The position numbers were made by a program, and so were the translations under genes. 64,000 nucleotides of DNA from CALOCN01 sp942491735 (GTDB taxonomy: Bacteria; Eisenbacteria; RBG-16-71-46; JABDJR01), in the NCBI GenBank assembly GCA_942491735.1, contig CALOCN010000014.1, positions 744,001-808,000 of the forward strand. The letters run 5' to 3'. Positions 44,119-54,790 of this stretch are shown piece by piece. The stretch's first letter is position 1, and each line of letters opens with the position of its first letter. The notes under the pieces were generated by a model. The model had not been told where the DNA came from. It worked only from the letters and a program-made list of their open reading frames with translations, and did not search any database.

Positions 44119-44334
44119 CTATTCGAAGTCCAAACTCGCAGAGAGGAACAAACGCGCGAGTCGTCCGAGCGCGCTACTGGCCCGGCTGCGGTCTCCGGTT
44201 TGAATCGCTCTGTGCAGTTTTCGAACTTCCCTAGCTGCCATCTCGATCTGTTCGGAATTCATCCTCCTGTCTGCTTTGAGCCGCCTCAAGAGCGCGACCA
44301 AAGCACGGACGTTCTTTGACTTGCCTCTTGGCAT
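44119..44334 (-). CDS. Small basic helical protein in retron cassette
   Basis: 71 aa from ATG 44334 with AAGGAG eight bases upstream. Highly basic and helical: PRGKSKNVRALVALLRRLKADRRMNSEQIEMAAREVRKLHRAI, then SSALGRLARLF. No known domain recognised. First gene downstream of the promoter and structured leader, so it may be the effector, a nucleic-acid binder or an antitoxin. The good ribosome binding site and absence of antisense competition support it as real. Confidence 0.65.
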   Translation of the reverse strand: MPRGKSKNVRALVALLRRLKADRRMNSEQIEMAAREVRKLHRAIQTGDRSRASSALGRLARLFLSASLDFE

Positions 44335-44424
44335 GTCCGATTCTCCTTCAATGGAAGGGTGGATCGCTTAGCTTGGCCACTTGCCAAGGTTGCGGTCACA
44401 CCGCCCTTCCTGCCCCTGAAGAAA

Positions 44425-44654
44425 GAGCCACTCCCATTGGAGGAGGATGAATCCACACTTACAGTTGCTCAGCCGGGAGAGAGCCCCTTTCGGATAGACG
44501 GACCGGGGGACCGGTGTTCCGTCAGCTGCTCACCCCATGTGGCTGCGACCAGGTAGCCTTCACTCTGGGCTACCGGCGAACGCGCTCTCAGGAGCGTTCG
44601 CATCAGTGCGGCGACAAGTCAGCCGCTTGGGCCAGGAAGGCCCCAGAGTGGCTC
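44425..44654 (-). ncRNA. Highly structured leader, candidate msr-msd RNA
   Basis: GAGCCACTC (44425-44433) and GAGTGGCTC (44646-44654) form a perfect 9-bp long-range pair, as a1/a2 ends of a retron RNA would. Between them are adjacent stem-loops: 44497-44523 (GACGGA and CCGG arms), 44552-44574 (GGTAGCC/GGCTACC), 44576-44601 (GCGAAC/GTTCGC with a GCTC inner stem) and 44629-44643 (GGGCC/GGCCC). Further hairpins lie outside at 44372-44388, 44392-44404 and 44688-44704. No protein is supported in 44335-44826 (492 bases). Retron identity of the RNA is inferred from position before an RT cassette. Confidence 0.5.
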
Positions 44655-44713
44655 GTTGGGCAGTATTGAGGATTTCAAAGAACGTCCCCGCCGTTTTGCG
44701 GCGGCCAAGAAGG

Positions 44714-44760
44714 AGAATGACGACTTCATGACTATCTGTCAATGAAAAAGGTCTGACAGA
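44714..44760 (-). promoter_or_regulatory. Promoter of the retron-like cassette with overlapping inverted repeat
   Basis: On the minus strand a perfect -35 TTGACA (44742-44737) is followed 17 bases later by CATTCT (44719-44714). A 7-bp inverted repeat TCTGTCA/TGACAGA (44735-44741 with 44754-44760) covers the -35. That is a fitting place for an operator, perhaps bound by the XRE protein. Transcription would start near 44707 and enter the structured leader. Confidence 0.6.
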
Positions 44761-44826
44761 AACTCTACTTTAAGGGAGCGCCTGGTTAACTTGTTACAGA
44801 ATAATGATTTATGTTGACCCTCCCGC

Positions 44827-46209
44827 TCAGTCCACCTTCCAGGCGGTCAGCCCCCGTTCCTCGTCCGTGCCCGGGATCGTATTGTCGAGGATCGTGGCGA
44901 ACAGTGCTCCCACTGCCATTCCTGTGGAGCCGATGGTGTTCGCCACGTCGGAGAACCAATCCGGCCCCACCGTGACCGGGTTCGCGGCGAAGTACTCCGG
45001 CATGGAGAGCCCCATGAACAGCGCGAACCCCACGATGAACAGGTTCCGTGCGGAGTTCAGGTCCACGAACTGCAGATTGGAGAGCCCCACCGAGGCGATC
45101 ATCCCGAACATGGCGCAGTACATGCCGCCCACGATCGGCTGGGGAATGGCGGTGAACACCGCGCCGAACTTGCCGAACACGGCAAGCCCGATCATGAGCA
45201 GCGCGCCGATCTGCACCACGCGTCGGCTCCCCACCCGGGTGAGGCCAATCGCCCCGATGTTCTCGCTGTAGCTGGTGGTGCCGTTTCCGGTGCCGAAGAT
45301 CCCGGCGATGAGGCAACCCACGCCCTCCATGCCGATCCCGCGGTTGACCACGGCCGGTTTGGGGACCGGCGCACCGGCGAGGCGCGCGCAGGCGTAGTAG
45401 TCCCCCACGGATTCCACCACCGAGGCCATGTAGCCCGAGAGCATGCCCACCGTGGCCGCCACCCCGAACACCGGCAGCCCCCACTGGAACGGATAGGGAA
45501 CCCGGACCCAGTCCGCGTTGCGCACGTTTTCCATGGAGACAAAGGAGGGATCGCCCGCCTGGTAGACCCCCAGCGCGGTCAGTACCCCCGCTACCCCCCA
45601 GGCCACGACGATGCCCAGCATGATGGGGAACAGCTCGAAGGCGCGGTGGGTGCGCCGCAGGTACTGGCTGAACAGGATGATCAACCCGATGGTGAGCCCC
45701 CCGATCCACCAGTCCGCCCCCGCGACCGGGGCGCCGAACTTGAACAGGGCGAGCCCGATCAGGGCGATGGTGGGGGCGATGGTGATGGGTCCCACGAACC
45801 GCAGCATGCGTCCCACCAGCCCGGTATACCCGATCAGGATCTCGAAGAATGCGCCAAGGATGACCGCTCCCTGGACGTGTTGCAGCTTCACCTGCCATCC
45901 GGCCTCGGCGAGTGAGGCCATGCCGAGAATGGCAAAGGTGGGGGCCAGGAACGAGAACGTGCCCCCCTGGACCAGGGGAAGGCGGTTTCCCCAGGTGGTC
46001 TGCAGCAGGGTGGTGATGCCGCTCACGAAGAACATGGTGCCGATGAGCCAGCCCAGTGCGTGCGGATCGTCGGCGATGCCCAAGGGCTTGGACAGGAGGA
46101 GCGGAATCGCAACCGTGGACCCGAACATGGTCAGGTAGTGCTGCAATCCCAGGCCGATGGCCTCGCGGAGCGGGGGCTTGTCATCGATCCGATAGAGCAT
46201 CTCGGCCAT
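44827..46209 (-). CDS. NCS2 family nucleobase (uracil/xanthine) permease
   Basis: 460 aa, about 13-14 helices. NCS2 signatures: GLQHYLTMFGSTVAIPLLL near residue 21, QGGTFSFLAPTF, SVGDYYACARLAGAP with the substrate-binding acid, and GIGMEGVGCLIAGIFGTGNGTTSYSENIGAIGLTRVGSR. Family members import uracil, xanthine or urate with protons. Being four kilobases from the PreT/PreA operon suggests it imports the pyrimidine that is degraded there. Starts 24 bases after the kinase stop on the same strand. Confidence 0.93.
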   Translation of the reverse strand: MAEMLYRIDDKPPLREAIGLGLQHYLTMFGSTVAIPLLLSKPLGIADDPHALGWLIGTMFFVSGITTLLQTTWGNRLPLVQGGTFSFLAPTFAILGMASLAEAGWQVKLQHVQGAVILGAFFEILIGYTGLVGRMLRFVGPITIAPTIALIGLALFKFGAPVAGADWWIGGLTIGLIILFSQYLRRTHRAFELFPIMLGIVVAWGVAGVLTALGVYQAGDPSFVSMENVRNADWVRVPYPFQWGLPVFGVAATVGMLSGYMASVVESVGDYYACARLAGAPVPKPAVVNRGIGMEGVGCLIAGIFGTGNGTTSYSENIGAIGLTRVGSRRVVQIGALLMIGLAVFGKFGAVFTAIPQPIVGGMYCAMFGMIASVGLSNLQFVDLNSARNLFIVGFALFMGLSMPEYFAANPVTVGPDWFSDVANTIGSTGMAVGALFATILDNTIPGTDEERGLTAWKVD

Positions 46210-46232
46210 CTACACCCTCCAGGACGGTTGGC

Positions 46233-48964
<2,732 letters not shown>

Positions 48965-48968
<4 letters not shown>

Positions 48969-49549
48969 GCGTCGGAGCCTCCCAGCTCACGGGCCAGCCA
49001 CATGCGGGCCACGCTCCAGTCCTGGTCCACGGTGCGCGCGGACACGCCCAGCACCTCGGCCACTTCCTTCACGGTCAGGCCGCCAAAGACCCGGAGTTCC
49101 ACCACCTGGCTGGCTCGGGGGTCCAGTTCGGCGAAGCGTGAGAGGGCGTCGTCGAGTTCGATGACCTCCAGCGGCGAGTCGCCGACCACGTGGAGTTCCT
49201 CTTCCAGGGTGATCCGCTGCTGGTCACCGCCCCGCTTGGCCGCGTTGTGTTTGCGGGCGTGGTCCACCAGGATGCGTCGCATGACCTTGGCCGAAACGGC
49301 CAGGAAATGGGCCTTGCCCTGCCAGTCGATCCGGTTGGCGTCGACCAGACGCAGGTACGCCTCGTGCACCAGGGCGGTGGGCTGCAGGGTGTGGTTGACC
49401 CGTTCCTTGCGGAAGAGGTTGCCGGCCACGCCGCGCATGTCGGCGTAGACCAGATGGAACAGACGCTCCAGGACCTGGGGATCATCCCCGTTCCCGGAGT
49501 TCAATCCCGAGAGGATGCCCGTGACTTCAGAACGTGTAGGCGACTCCAC
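48965..49549 (-). CDS. ECF sigma factor of the TIGR02999/SigK-like family
   Basis: 194 aa from GTG 49549, five bases after AAAGGAG. Region 2: LERLFHLVYADMRGVAGNLFRKER, then HTLQPTALVHEAYLRLVD, the signature of the extended ECF subfamily that pairs with STPKs. Region 4: LDPRASQVVELRVFGGLTVKEVAEVLGVSARTVDQDWSVARMWL. It overlaps the kinase start by four bases, a standard arrangement for this sigma type. Confidence 0.92.
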
Positions 49550-49608
49550 CCCAACTCCTTTTGCGACGCGGTCACGGTCCGTGATGGCGAGGGTACCATA
49601 GGGACCGA

Positions 49609-52188
49609 CTACAGGCCCTGCAGGGGATCCCCGGATTCCCCGTCCCGCTTCCACGCGACCACCGCCGGGTGGTCGAACCGGCACTCCAGATCGGTCACCA
49701 GCGGCAAGTGGTCCGAGGCCACCCGGGAAAGCCGGGACCGGGGCACGTAAACGCCTCGCACCCGGACCGACCGGCTGACCAGGATGTGGTCGATGCGCCG
49801 CAGGGGGACGCGGCCACTCCAGGTACGCAGTTCACGATCGTTGTCCTGCGCTCCCACCGTGCTGCGCAACAGGCGGCCGAACTGTCGCAGGGTCCAGGAG
49901 TGCGGCGCGGCATTGAAGTCGCCGGCCAGGATGACCGCCCCCCGACAGTCGGGGTGGCTCAGCCAGTCCGGCCCCATCAAGGCGTGGGCCTGCATGCGCC
50001 GTTCCTGTTCCAGCAGGCTGAGATGCGTATTGAGCACGTGAACGGACTCGCCGTCGATGTCCAGAGTGACCCACAATGCCCCCCGATCCTCCAGGTTGAA
50101 CAACGCCTTGGCCCGGTCCGCGGCGGGGAGTGCCCCCGAATGCCGCAGCCGCAGGGGGAGGGACGATAGGACCGCGTTTCCGAACTTCCCGTCGTCGAAC
50201 TCGGAGACGGCATGGAAGTGGTACTCGGCGCGAAGCCGGTTGGCAATGATGTGGGCCTGGTTGACCCCGCCCGAACGTCCCCGTTCGTGGTCGAGTTCCT
50301 GAAGGCACACCACGTCCGGGCGTTCCCGGTCGATCACGCGGGCGATTCGCTCCGGAGCGAACTTCCCGTCCATGCCCCGGCAGCCATGCACGTTGTAGGT
50401 CATGATGCGCAGCCGGATCACCTTGGCGTCGGGGGTGACCTCGGCTCCCGGGGGAGGTGTCCCGGATACGGAATGCACTTCCCCCGGAATCGCCGTTTCG
50501 GGCTCGGCATGCGCATCCCGGAAGGCGAGGATCATCTCCCGCAGCGTATCGGGCCGCAGGTCCCGATACCCGGCGGCAAGCTCGCGTGCCTCGGGAGGAA
50601 GGAGCACGAACGCCGAGGTTTCCCGCGGCCCGGGTCCACCGTGGGCCCCGTGTTCATCCTGAAGCGTGAGGGGCAGCACCGGATTCCACCCGACCAGCAT
50701 GATGTGACCCGCTCCGACGTGGTGCAACGCGGCCAGCAGGTCCTCGGCGGTTGCCTTCGCATGGGGATGGTCCGGGCCCAGGACCCGTTCCGCGTCCTCG
50801 GGCAGGGTGGCCTCGATCAACGGGCGATCGTCGTCCGAGCCGCGGCGCGGGGAGCGCTGGTAGACCAGGGCCCGGCCATCGTCGAGGCGGGTCAAGGCCA
50901 TGGGGATGCCTTCGTCCTCCACCAGGCTACGGGCCAGGGCGTGTTCGAAACCGATCGGGTGGGGACCGTGCAGATAGGCAAACCCCACCGGCCCCTGGTT
51001 GACCACCTCGATGCGTGGCCCGTCATCGGACGACTCCTCCTGCGCCGCTTCCGACCGGGATGCGGCGCTGGGGTCGGCGGTGCGCATCCACCAGGGAGTG
51101 TCCATGCCCATCCACTCGAAACGATCCTGGGTGAGGTGGCGGCGGGTGATCCACGAAGGCACGGACGCCGCGCCCCCTCCTTCGAGCACGCGCTGGTACG
51201 CGGTCTCCACTGCCTCGGGCACGTTCACCCCATGCAGGGTGCGATAGGGGACCACCTTTTCCTGCCCATGATCCGAGTAGATCCAGAACTGGTAGTCCCG
51301 CCGTCGCGAGCGATGCGCGGCAAGCCACACCCGACGCACCGAGGTGTCGATGCCCCGGAGCGACCATCGGGCAAGCCAGGACGTGGGGCCGCGACGGTGT
51401 GCATGTTCGTCGTACCCCAGGTAGTTGAGTTGGATGATCGGGAGTCCACGCTCCGCGTCCACGGTCGCTCCCGCGGTGACGATCTCACGCATGACCGCGC
51501 TCACCGCGACCTGAAGCGGCACGAACCGCAGCTCACCCAGGACCGCGCGGGCCGGCAGGCGTCCGGTGATGAGATCACCGATGACGAACAGGGTAATGAA
51601 CACCAGGTTGGCCATGACCCGGATCGCGCTCCAGAAGTGCCAGAGCAGCAGCCCCAGGAGCCGGTTGGGAGCGATGGCCCGCAGGGCGTAGCCCAGACCG
51701 GCGGTGGAGGCGCAGAGGTGCGGCTCGTCGGCGCCGCCGCTGAAGATGTTGGACCAGGCCGACCCTCCCCGCAGCAACCCCGGGTGATCCCGGGTCAACC
51801 GTTCCTCGATGGCGGCGGCGGCCGCGGGGTCGTTCATGGAGATCACCCGGCCCAACTCCGGGTCCCGGTACCCGAAGGCCGGTACGCACGTGCGCACTCC
51901 ATAGAACAGTTCTCCCTGGAACCCGGGGGTGCTGCTGGGGAACCCCGTGTAGACCGATCGCACCTGGTGTCCTTCGTCCTCCAGGAGGTGCCTTAGGAAG
52001 GGGAGCTGTCCCTGTTCGAGTGCCAGGCGCAGGACATCCTCTCCCAGACCATCGATCTGGATGAGCACGATACCGGGCTGATCCGACTGGTCCCGCGGCG
52101 GGTCGTAGCCCAGCAGCCGCGCCGTCCATCCGGTGCGGCTGAGTTTCTGGCGGACCCGGCTGGCCAGGATCTCGAAGCGATCGATCAT
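49609..52188 (-). CDS. Fused phosphodiesterase (alkaline phosphatase superfamily) and EEP endonuclease/phosphatase
   Basis: 859 aa. N-terminal half (residues 35-560): alkaline-phosphatase/type I phosphodiesterase-like core starting GIVLIQIDGLGEDVL with the first metal Asp and the TGFPSSTPGFQGELFYG nucleophile loop. Two hydrophobic helices are inserted (LLGLLLWHFWSAIRVMANLVFITLFVIGD). C-terminal part (about 596-850): EEP fold with MTYNVHG, CLQELDHERG, NTHLSL, AGDFNAAP, RRIDHILVS and SDHLPLVTD. Two metal-dependent phosphoesterases in one membrane-associated chain is an unusual fusion. The start overlaps the ankyrin stop. Confidence 0.87.
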   Translation of the reverse strand: MIDRFEILASRVRQKLSRTGWTARLLGYDPPRDQSDQPGIVLIQIDGLGEDVLRLALEQGQLPFLRHLLEDEGHQVRSVYTGFPSSTPGFQGELFYGVRTCVPAFGYRDPELGRVISMNDPAAAAAIEERLTRDHPGLLRGGSAWSNIFSGGADEPHLCASTAGLGYALRAIAPNRLLGLLLWHFWSAIRVMANLVFITLFVIGDLITGRLPARAVLGELRFVPLQVAVSAVMREIVTAGATVDAERGLPIIQLNYLGYDEHAHRRGPTSWLARWSLRGIDTSVRRVWLAAHRSRRRDYQFWIYSDHGQEKVVPYRTLHGVNVPEAVETAYQRVLEGGGAASVPSWITRRHLTQDRFEWMGMDTPWWMRTADPSAASRSEAAQEESSDDGPRIEVVNQGPVGFAYLHGPHPIGFEHALARSLVEDEGIPMALTRLDDGRALVYQRSPRRGSDDDRPLIEATLPEDAERVLGPDHPHAKATAEDLLAALHHVGAGHIMLVGWNPVLPLTLQDEHGAHGGPGPRETSAFVLLPPEARELAAGYRDLRPDTLREMILAFRDAHAEPETAIPGEVHSVSGTPPPGAEVTPDAKVIRLRIMTYNVHGCRGMDGKFAPERIARVIDRERPDVVCLQELDHERGRSGGVNQAHIIANRLRAEYHFHAVSEFDDGKFGNAVLSSLPLRLRHSGALPAADRAKALFNLEDRGALWVTLDIDGESVHVLNTHLSLLEQERRMQAHALMGPDWLSHPDCRGAVILAGDFNAAPHSWTLRQFGRLLRSTVGAQDNDRELRTWSGRVPLRRIDHILVSRSVRVRGVYVPRSRLSRVASDHLPLVTDLECRFDHPAVVAWKRDGESGDPLQGL

Positions 52189-54626
52189 GCGCCGCCTTGC
52201 TCCTTCTCCAGCCAGGCCACGAGGTCGGTGTGCCCCCCTTCACGCGCGGCCTGGAGAGCGTGCTCGATCCGTGCTCCCCCCCGGATGAGCGCGCGTGCGG
52301 TGTCCTCGTAGCGGAACGCGATCGCGGTCTCGAGGGGCGCTCCGTCCTCCTCGATCCCGTCAGGATTGGCCCCGGCCGCGAGAAGCAGCTCGGTAAGCGC
52401 GACCTGGACCCCCACCGCCGCCGGATGGCCGCTGGAGACCAGGAGGCAGAGAGGCGTCTGACGGGGGCCGCCTCCATAGGTCTCGGCCAGGGCATCCGGT
52501 TCCGCCCCCGCGCTCAGCAGCGCGTGGGCGATGGCCGGTGCGTTGCGCGGTGTCTCCTGGCGCCGGATCTCCACCCCGTTGGCCGCGACATAGTGCAGAA
52601 GGGTGGCCCGGTGCCCGTAGGAGGAACGGGCGCGGGCCAGCTCGGGTTGTTGGGTGAGGAGGTCCTTGACCAGCTCCAGGTCCCCGGTCACCACCGCGTC
52701 GACCGCCGCCTCGAAGTCCCGGTCGTGACGCCGCGCCGGGTGCGCGGTGACCTCGGCCCAGTCCTGGAAACCATGTTCCCGGGCCACGGTGAGGCAGGCC
52801 TCGGCCAGATCGAAGGACTTCGCGGCCGCCGGCTCTCCTCCCGGGAAGTAGTTGCGCACGCGGGCCAAGGCTCCCTCATCGCCTTCGGGGAAGGTCGTGG
52901 CCAGATCCTGTGCGGATCGCGTCAATTCCTCGAGGAGGGTGAGCTCCAGGAGGCTGTCCCCCGGGAAGAGCTTCTCCATGCGCCGGCGTTCGATCTGCAC
53001 ATGGGGATGCGCGCGCTCTCCTTCAGCGTAGCTCTTGAGGAAGTAGGGGGTGAGGAGGGCGTCGAGTTCGGTGTGACCGGTGGGAAAGCCGTTCTCGATG
53101 GAGCGGGTGCTGGCCCCCGCCTCCAGCAGGGTTCGTATCATGTCGACGCGCCCCGCGGCCTTGGGACCGTGAAAGATGGCATAGACCGCGTTGTCCACCG
53201 GGTCGCCGCCGTACCCGTTGACCGTATCCAACCGCGCGCCGCGCTCCACGAGCCGGGTCACCATGTCCGGGTGTCCTTCCCAGAGGGCCCAATGGAGCGG
53301 GCTCATGTTGTCCCCTTCGGCATCGATGTCAAAGCCGTAGTCCAGCAGGACCTCCACCGCTTCCAGGTCGTTGGCGGCGGCCGCGTCGACGAGCACCCGC
53401 TGGTCCTGCTTCGTGAGGCGGGTGGGTAGATCGGGATGTTCCGCCAGCACCGCATCCGCCCCTTCCCGGTCCCCCCGGGCGCACGCGCCCACGAAGCGGT
53501 CCATGGGGGTTGCGCCGGCCGGGTCAGCGCCGTGGGACAACAGCAGATCCGCGGTCTCCGCCTGGCCAAGCCGCAGTGCCAGTGCGTAGGCGGTCTCCCC
53601 ATGGGCGGTGAGACGCTCCGGTTCCGCACCGTGCTCCAGGAGCAGGGCGATGATGGCCGGGCTGCGACGCCGTTTGATGGCGTGATGGAGACGGGTGTGG
53701 CGATCGCCGAACGGGGTGGTGAAGTTGGGGTCGGCGCCGAAGTCCAGATAGAGCCGCGCCCCGGCCAGGTCCTCGAAGTCCAGCTTCCGGGCAAGGCAGT
53801 AGTGCACCTTGTCCGGGTCCGGCCCCGCTTCCAGGATCAGTCGCAGGCAGGAGAGGTCGGCGTGCTCCGAGGCGTGGTAGAGCGACTCGGGGCCGAGTCC
53901 CGGCGCCGCGTCGTTGGGATCGGCGCCGGCGGCGAGGAGTGCACCGGTGAGTTCGGCGTCGGCGTTGATTCCCGCGGCGCCGTAGAGGCAGGTCTGGCGC
54001 GCGTTGGGATCGTCGTTGACGGTGAAGTACGCATTGGGATCCGCGCCGAGGGCCAGGAGTTCCCTGCCCAGCGCCCGCAATGCCGGGGCCCGGTCGGAGT
54101 CCGCTCCCAGAAGTCGGCTGTGACAAACATAGAGGAGCGGCTCCCAGCCCACGCTTCCCATGGGCCGGCCGGCCTGTGCGGGATCCGTGGCGAGCAGTCC
54201 CCGCGCCGCCTCCGGCTCTCCCGCGGCCAGGGCAAGAGGCAGATCCTGGTGGGCGAGTTCCGGTTCCATGGCCAGGGCCTGCGCGGCTTCGCGCCACTGG
54301 TCCGAGCAGAGGCCCCGGATCAACGCCTCGATCCGCTCACCCCGGGTGGCCGCATGGAGTTCCACATGTCGCTTGAGGCGGGGCCAACTTGCGAAACCCA
54401 GCTCGCGGGCGATGACGAGCTGCGCATCGTTGAGGCGGAAGGGAATGGAGTCGCCACCCCCGGAGGCCGCGAAGAGCGGGTGATGGCTGCGGATGCGCCG
54501 GGCGACCTGGGGATCGTGGGACCGATGGGCCCTCAGGAGTTCCTTGGCCTGCTTGCGGAGTTGGTTCAGATCCGGGCGTGACGGCAGGGACGGACGGATG
54601 GGTGTCGACAAGGCGACCTCCTTCAT
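52185..54626 (-). CDS. Ankyrin-repeat protein
   Basis: 813 aa, soluble, no signal peptide. An N-terminal basic helical part (NQLRKQAKELLRAHRSHDP) and a FASWPRLKRHVEL segment are of the type often preceding bacterial ankyrin arrays. From residue about 100 to the end there are many ankyrin-type repeats with cores such as LTAHGETAYALALRLGQAETADLLLSHGADP and LHWALWEGHPDMVTRLVERGARLD. A second copy of the pre-repeat helix (EHGFQDWAEVTAHP) recurs near residue 630, hinting at an internal duplication. It mediates protein binding; partner unknown. Coupled to the phosphodiesterase gene. Confidence 0.87.
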   Translation of the reverse strand: MKEVALSTPIRPSLPSRPDLNQLRKQAKELLRAHRSHDPQVARRIRSHHPLFAASGGGDSIPFRLNDAQLVIARELGFASWPRLKRHVELHAATRGERIEALIRGLCSDQWREAAQALAMEPELAHQDLPLALAAGEPEAARGLLATDPAQAGRPMGSVGWEPLLYVCHSRLLGADSDRAPALRALGRELLALGADPNAYFTVNDDPNARQTCLYGAAGINADAELTGALLAAGADPNDAAPGLGPESLYHASEHADLSCLRLILEAGPDPDKVHYCLARKLDFEDLAGARLYLDFGADPNFTTPFGDRHTRLHHAIKRRRSPAIIALLLEHGAEPERLTAHGETAYALALRLGQAETADLLLSHGADPAGATPMDRFVGACARGDREGADAVLAEHPDLPTRLTKQDQRVLVDAAAANDLEAVEVLLDYGFDIDAEGDNMSPLHWALWEGHPDMVTRLVERGARLDTVNGYGGDPVDNAVYAIFHGPKAAGRVDMIRTLLEAGASTRSIENGFPTGHTELDALLTPYFLKSYAEGERAHPHVQIERRRMEKLFPGDSLLELTLLEELTRSAQDLATTFPEGDEGALARVRNYFPGGEPAAAKSFDLAEACLTVAREHGFQDWAEVTAHPARRHDRDFEAAVDAVVTGDLELVKDLLTQQPELARARSSYGHRATLLHYVAANGVEIRRQETPRNAPAIAHALLSAGAEPDALAETYGGGPRQTPLCLLVSSGHPAAVGVQVALTELLLAAGANPDGIEEDGAPLETAIAFRYEDTARALIRGGARIEHALQAAREGGHTDLVAWLEKEQGGA

Positions 54627-54790
54627 ACTGCGCCTGGCGTCCGCACTCAGGCAGAAAGAGGCCGTGTCTTTCCGACAAGCGATCGAGGGAGGGCTCGGCC
54701 CTTTCCGCGGACGGGGTGCGCCCCTCGGCGGCGCCCCTTCAGACTAGCAGATGGAGTCGGATCCTCCCAAGTGCGGTTCCGGCGCGTCCC

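Noticed and set aside
44688..44704. CCGCCG/CGGCGG hairpin as a terminator
   Set aside because: It lacks a following U-tract in either direction and sits just downstream of the cassette promoter, so it is more likely part of the structured leader.
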